26,263 nt of DNA, from the NCBI RefSeq assembly GCF_030764225.1, contig NZ_JASAXH010000023.1. One strand, given 5' to 3'. The first letter of the stretch is position 1, and the number at the start of each line of letters is the position of its first letter. The DNA comes from Phocoenobacter atlanticus. Lineage in GTDB: Bacteria > Pseudomonadota > Gammaproteobacteria > Enterobacterales > Pasteurellaceae. Of the stretch, positions 23,149 to 26,263 are shown in pieces. The translations under genes and the position numbers were made by a program. The notes under the pieces are model-generated. The model was not told where the DNA came from and did not search any database. It saw only the letters and a list, made by a program, of their open reading frames with translations.

Positions 23149-24510
23149 TTATAGTTTAGTTTCTTCTGAATCTGTTACATCTTCAGCAGTTAAAGAAACA
23201 CCCATTGCTTTTGCAACTAAGATCATTTTATCACCGAGTTTACGTAGGTCATTTTTCAAGCGAACAATATTTTTCGCTTCTTCTTTATTTTCTGGATGAA
23301 TTTGGTAATCAAAGTGCATTTTAGTTTTCGCTAATTCATTAATTTTAGCAATACGTTCTTCAATTTTAGCAATTAGCATTTCAATGTCTTTACGCTCATC
23401 CGTTGACACTTGGCTTAATAGATTAAAACCAACTTGTTTATTATCGATTTTACCTGTTAATAGATATTTGAAACCTAAATAGTTATCTTCAATATCTTTG
23501 TGAGTATTATCAGAAAAACAAGAATGCTCATCTTCTTCAGAAGGCGTTAATACAGCAACCGCAATACGCTCATTCGCTAATTCAGATTTAATAAACATAC
23601 CCATACCAGCAAAAATTTGTTTTAATGCTTCTTTTTGATCGATGTTTTTATCTGCATCTTTACCTGTTAATTTTCCTAATAAAGCTGCACGATATAAGCC
23701 ATCTTGACCTTTTACTTTTTCAACCCAAGCACTTTTTACTAAATCAATATCAGCAACTAATTTGTCAGCAGCAGCAACAAGGTAGTCTAAACGACGTTGT
23801 GCAAATTCATCTGTAGTAAAGTCAGTAATTGGACGTTGCCCTGCTGTCATAGGACCTTTAGTCACATTATCAACAACCATATTCTGATAGTCTTGATCTT
23901 GTCCCCATAATAGGAACTCAATAGCGTGCCATCCAGATGCAACGTTTGCTTCACCACCATTTTCATTTAAGTCTGTAATAGTTGTAACAGTAATTTTATC
24001 AACATTTACAGGTGTTGGCTTTTCACCACCATCTGCTGGAGTAAATGCACCTTTAGAATCAATAATGTTTCCTTTGGTCATTTTACCTTCTGCATCCACA
24101 GTGTAGTCGATCATATTTTCATCTAGTGGCCACGCATTGATCTGACCTTCAAGGTTACCATAAGCATCTGCAATCCAGCCTTCTTCTGCATCGATAGGAC
24201 CATTTGATAAACGGAAAGCCTCAGTGACACCATAGCTATCACGAGATTTAAGCCACGCATCTTTAGTATCTTGTAATGTTTTTTCCGTTGGATTTTTAAC
24301 AAATGCTTTGATCACTTTTTGTAATTCAATCGCATCTTGATAACTTTTTGTGTAAAGCTGCTCAGCCATTTTTGCATAGCCATCTAAGAAAGCGTTCGCA
24401 TTTTGATTAACAATTACTTGTTGAGAAGATTCTGCTTGAGCAATAGTTGGGATAGTTGTTAATGAAGTTGCTAAAGCAATAGTAATTGCAAGAGTTGTTT
24501 TTTTTAACAT
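23149..24510 (-). CDS. Imelysin-family iron-regulated protein (IrpA-type)
   Basis: 453 residues with a clear signal peptide (1-26, ending AQA). The imelysin motif GxHxxE is intact in SGWHAIEFLLWG (193-198), and HSCFSDNTHKDI (about 332-343) is a second diagnostic motif of the long IrpA-type members. DPxE-like acidic loops (GPIDAEEGWI) are also typical. Expected periplasmic or surface-exposed and to bind iron or an iron complex; the family is induced by iron starvation. AAGGAA precedes the ATG by 5 bases. A Fur-like box overlaps its promoter. It is separated from the following four-gene string by a hairpin, so it is likely the most abundant product of the cluster. Confidence 0.92.
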   Translation of the reverse strand: MLKKTTLAITIALATSLTTIPTIAQAESSQQVIVNQNANAFLDGYAKMAEQLYTKSYQDAIELQKVIKAFVKNPTEKTLQDTKDAWLKSRDSYGVTEAFRLSNGPIDAEEGWIADAYGNLEGQINAWPLDENMIDYTVDAEGKMTKGNIIDSKGAFTPADGGEKPTPVNVDKITVTTITDLNENGGEANVASGWHAIEFLLWGQDQDYQNMVVDNVTKGPMTAGQRPITDFTTDEFAQRRLDYLVAAADKLVADIDLVKSAWVEKVKGQDGLYRAALLGKLTGKDADKNIDQKEALKQIFAGMGMFIKSELANERIAVAVLTPSEEDEHSCFSDNTHKDIEDNYLGFKYLLTGKIDNKQVGFNLLSQVSTDERKDIEMLIAKIEERIAKINELAKTKMHFDYQIHPENKEEAKNIVRLKNDLRKLGDKMILVAKAMGVSLTAEDVTDSEETKL

Positions 24511-24551
24511 AATTTTTCCTTACTAAGAGTTAATATGAAACATTCGGAGCA

Positions 24552-24583
24552 AGTATAACAAATATTGAATAATAATCAATCTT
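24552..24583 (-). promoter_or_regulatory. Imelysin promoter with overlapping Fur-like box
   Basis: On the minus strand TTGATT (24574-24579), 16-base spacer, TATACT (24552-24557). The segment 24565-24583 (TTGAATAATAATCAATCTT on plus) matches the 19-base Fur consensus at about 12 of 19 positions, with AATCA in the centre, and covers the -35 and part of the spacer. This is the expected place for an iron-dependent repressor. Confidence 0.68.
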
Positions 24584-24595
24584 AATTAAAACCAT

Positions 24596-24629
24596 AAAAA
24601 TAGCCACAGTTTAAATTGCGACTATTTTT
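24596..24629 (-). terminator. Possible terminator after the DUF1523 gene
   Basis: AAAAATAG (24596-24603) pairs with CTATTTTT (24622-24629), followed on the minus strand by an A/T-rich run. The stem is weak and A/T-only at its base, 16 bases after the stop codon. Confidence 0.45.
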
Positions 24630-24644
24630 TTGTTTGCATTTTAA

Positions 24645-25172
24645 CTATTTTTCGCTATCAAACCAACCTCTTATCATTTGTACTGATATGAAGAAAGTAA
24701 GTAACAACAATACATATAAAATATAACTAAATATTGGACGAGGCACTTTTTCAGCTTCTGCTAATGGTTTAATGGAAATAATATTTCTAAATTCACTTAA
24801 CATATTAATTCTCCAACCATAATATTTTACTTGTACAAGCTGTTTATCATTTGCATAAGCTTGTGCTTTAGCCTGTACATCAGCAGAATTAAATTTGAAG
24901 TAAAAAGGTAGTCCCCAACCCGTATCTTCATTACGATAAACCATAATTTTTTTTGTATCAGGATTTTCTGTAAAAATAAAATAGGCATCTCGAATTTGTC
25001 CATCAGCAGGATTTGATTTGCTAATTGGACCATCTTTATCGACACGTTTTGCTTCCATTCCAGTCACAATGGTTTCCTCATAACTAGGAAAAGCATAGTT
25101 TATACTACCGACTAACACAATATGCAAAGATAGTGTCACTAAAATAAAGAAATATTTAAATATTGCTCTCAT
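24645..25172 (-). CDS. DUF1523 family membrane-anchored protein
   Basis: 175 residues. Hydrophobic segment at about 6-28 and a second near the C-terminus (about 146-166), so the middle domain is probably on the periplasmic side between two membrane anchors. The central signature MVYRNEDTGWGLPFYFKF followed by VKYYGWRINMLSEFRNIISIKP is what I associate with the DUF1523 family; no function is established. AGGAT precedes the ATG. It lies 32 bases after the TatD-family gene and is probably cotranscribed with it, ahead of the separately promoted imelysin gene. Confidence 0.8.
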   Translation of the reverse strand: MRAIFKYFFILVTLSLHIVLVGSINYAFPSYEETIVTGMEAKRVDKDGPISKSNPADGQIRDAYFIFTENPDTKKIMVYRNEDTGWGLPFYFKFNSADVQAKAQAYANDKQLVQVKYYGWRINMLSEFRNIISIKPLAEAEKVPRPIFSYILYVLLLLTFFISVQMIRGWFDSEK

Positions 25173-25204
25173 AATTTATCCTCATTAAATATTAAAACAG
25201 GCGG

Positions 25205-25987
25205 TTAGATTTTAAATAATTTTTGCACATTTTCTGTGGTAATGCCAGCAAGTTCTGCTACTGAAATACCTTTTAATGTTGCAATGTACTCACAAACTTC
25301 TCGAACATAAGCGGGTTGATTAGGTTTTCCTCGATAAGGAACTGGAGCAAGATAAGGAGAATCCGTTTCAATAAGCAGACGATCTAGAGGTAATTTTCTC
25401 ACTACATCTCGCAATTCTTCAGCATTTTTAAAGGTAATAATACCTGAAATTGAAATATAAAAGCCGATATCTAATGCTCGCTTTGCCATTGCATAATCTT
25501 CCGTAAAACAGTGTAATACACCTCCACATTTTTCAGCATAGCGACTTTCTAATAAACTCATTGTATCTTCACGTGCAGAACGAGTATGAATAATCAAGGG
25601 TTTTAATAACTGATTAGCAACATCAATATGTTGTTCAAAAATAGATAACTGTAAATGACGAGTTTCTGGGGTGTAATGATAATCTAAGCCAGTTTCACCA
25701 ATTGCCACCACTTTGGGATCACTAGCAAGTTGTATTAATCTTTGTATCTCGAAAGGTTCATCATCAATATTCAGGGGATGCATTCCACAAGATAACGACA
25801 CATCATCACGATGAGAAGTTAAGGCTTTCATCTCTTCAAAATCACTCAATGTCGTGCATACTGAAATCACGTGTTGCACGCCACATTTTTTCGCATTTTC
25901 AAGTACCTCATCAACATCTTTATGACGAGTTTCATAATCTAGTGAATTTAAATGGCAGTGGGAGTCTATAATAAATACGTCACTCAT
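25205..25987 (-). CDS. ycfH: TatD-family metal-dependent hydrolase (YcfH-type)
   Basis: 260 residues, the usual ~265. Amidohydrolase-fold metal site: HxH in DSHCHLNSLDY near the N-terminus, Glu in AIGETGLDYHY, HTR in IIHTRSA, His in GVLHCF, and Asp in LIETDSPYLAP. TIM-barrel hydrolase; the family has been linked to DNase or D-aminoacyl-tRNA deacylase activities, and the exact cellular substrate of the YcfH subgroup is not settled. It is the first gene of a probable pair with the DUF1523 gene. Upstream, 25988-26147 is AT-rich with no further feature that I can support. Confidence 0.92.
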   Translation of the reverse strand: MSDVFIIDSHCHLNSLDYETRHKDVDEVLENAKKCGVQHVISVCTTLSDFEEMKALTSHRDDVSLSCGMHPLNIDDEPFEIQRLIQLASDPKVVAIGETGLDYHYTPETRHLQLSIFEQHIDVANQLLKPLIIHTRSAREDTMSLLESRYAEKCGGVLHCFTEDYAMAKRALDIGFYISISGIITFKNAEELRDVVRKLPLDRLLIETDSPYLAPVPYRGKPNQPAYVREVCEYIATLKGISVAELAGITTENVQKLFKI

Positions 25988-26148
25988 ATTTTTTCTAATC
26001 TAATTTTAAGTAATACTAAGAATTTTAACACAATTCTAATTGTTAAGATATGGGTTATATAACTGCTTATTTTTTAATAGTTTCGTAGTTCAAATTATTT
26101 AACAAAAATTGATAAGTCATTGTTATTTTTCATTGCCTTTTAAATACA

Positions 26149-26178
26149 AAAAAGCCGTAACTATTTCTAGCTACGGCT
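26149..26178 (-). terminator. Terminator of the rRNA operon
   Basis: AGCCGTAACTA (26149-region stem at 26153-26163) pairs with TAGCTACGGCT (26168-26178) with one mismatch and a 4-base loop, followed on the minus strand by a T-run. It lies 16 bases after the 5S sequence. Confidence 0.85.
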
Positions 26179-26194
26179 CTTTCTTCTTATAAAA

Positions 26195-26263
26195 CCCTGA
26201 TGGTGTCCTACTCTCACATAGGGAGACCCTACACTACCATCGGCGTTACAACTTTTCACTTCT
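26195..26263 (-). rRNA. rrf: 5S ribosomal RNA, 3' part
   Basis: Read on the minus strand, AGAAGTGAAA, then GCCGATGGTAGTGTAGGGTC, then CCCTATGTGAGAGTAGGACA align with the 3' two-thirds of gammaproteobacterial 5S rRNA (E. coli has AGAAGTGAAACGCCGTAGCG and GCCGATGGTAGTGTGGGGTC). The 5' part lies beyond the right edge. The 3' end is placed near 26195 from the CCATCAGG ending and is accurate only to a few bases. Confidence 0.93.

Overview
The window looks like chromosomal DNA of a member of the Pasteurellaceae. It is AT-rich, the housekeeping genes read like close relatives of Haemophilus/Actinobacillus genes, and it carries DNA-uptake sequences of the Actinobacillus pleuropneumoniae type (core ACAAGCGGT with AT-rich tails, for example inside yjjW and holD) rather than the H. 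influenzae type (AAGTGCGGT). That points to the Actinobacillus/Mannheimia/Glaesserella/Bibersteinia side of the family; I cannot name the species.

Layout. 1-3964 (minus): the first ~1,320 codons of a large trimeric autotransporter adhesin whose 3' end lies outside the window. Its head contains a nearly identical 978-bp tandem-type duplication, its stalk has an 888-bp repeat period, and a 17-base homopolymer sits exactly between candidate -35 and -10 boxes. 3965-4535: a regulatory and repeat-rich gap with two copies of a ~127-bp palindromic element. 4536-5261 (plus): cmoA. 5353-7335 (minus): a two-gene AAA ATPase/RloB pair resembling abortive-infection defence systems. 7494-9822 (minus): yjjW-yjjI, a glycyl radical enzyme of unknown substrate and its activase. 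10083-12035 (minus): cpdB with a well-placed CRP site. 12160-13155 (minus): rsmC, divergent from holD-rimI (13568-14418, plus) across a G/C-rich palindrome array. 14423-16792 (minus): nadK and mntH. 17000-18143 (plus): grpE and yeaL, followed by a tiny transposase-like remnant.

18383-24510 (minus) is the most coherent functional block: imelysin (IrpA-type, GWHAIE motif), then a di-heme DUF1111-type oxidoreductase, a second divergent imelysin, a membrane fatty-acid-hydroxylase/sterol-desaturase-like protein and a di-heme cytochrome c peroxidase-like protein. The last four are packed with overlaps or a short gap (TAATG, about 24 bp, ATGA). A Fur-like box overlaps the -35 region of the first imelysin promoter. 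I infer an iron-responsive periplasmic/inner-membrane redox and iron-acquisition system. The hydroxylase and peroxidase members are the less familiar part.

24645-25987 (minus) holds a DUF1523 protein and a TatD-family hydrolase. The right edge enters the 3' part of a 5S rRNA gene on the minus strand, followed by its terminator, so an rRNA operon lies just beyond the window. No CRISPR array, tRNA gene, intact insertion sequence or prophage gene was seen.
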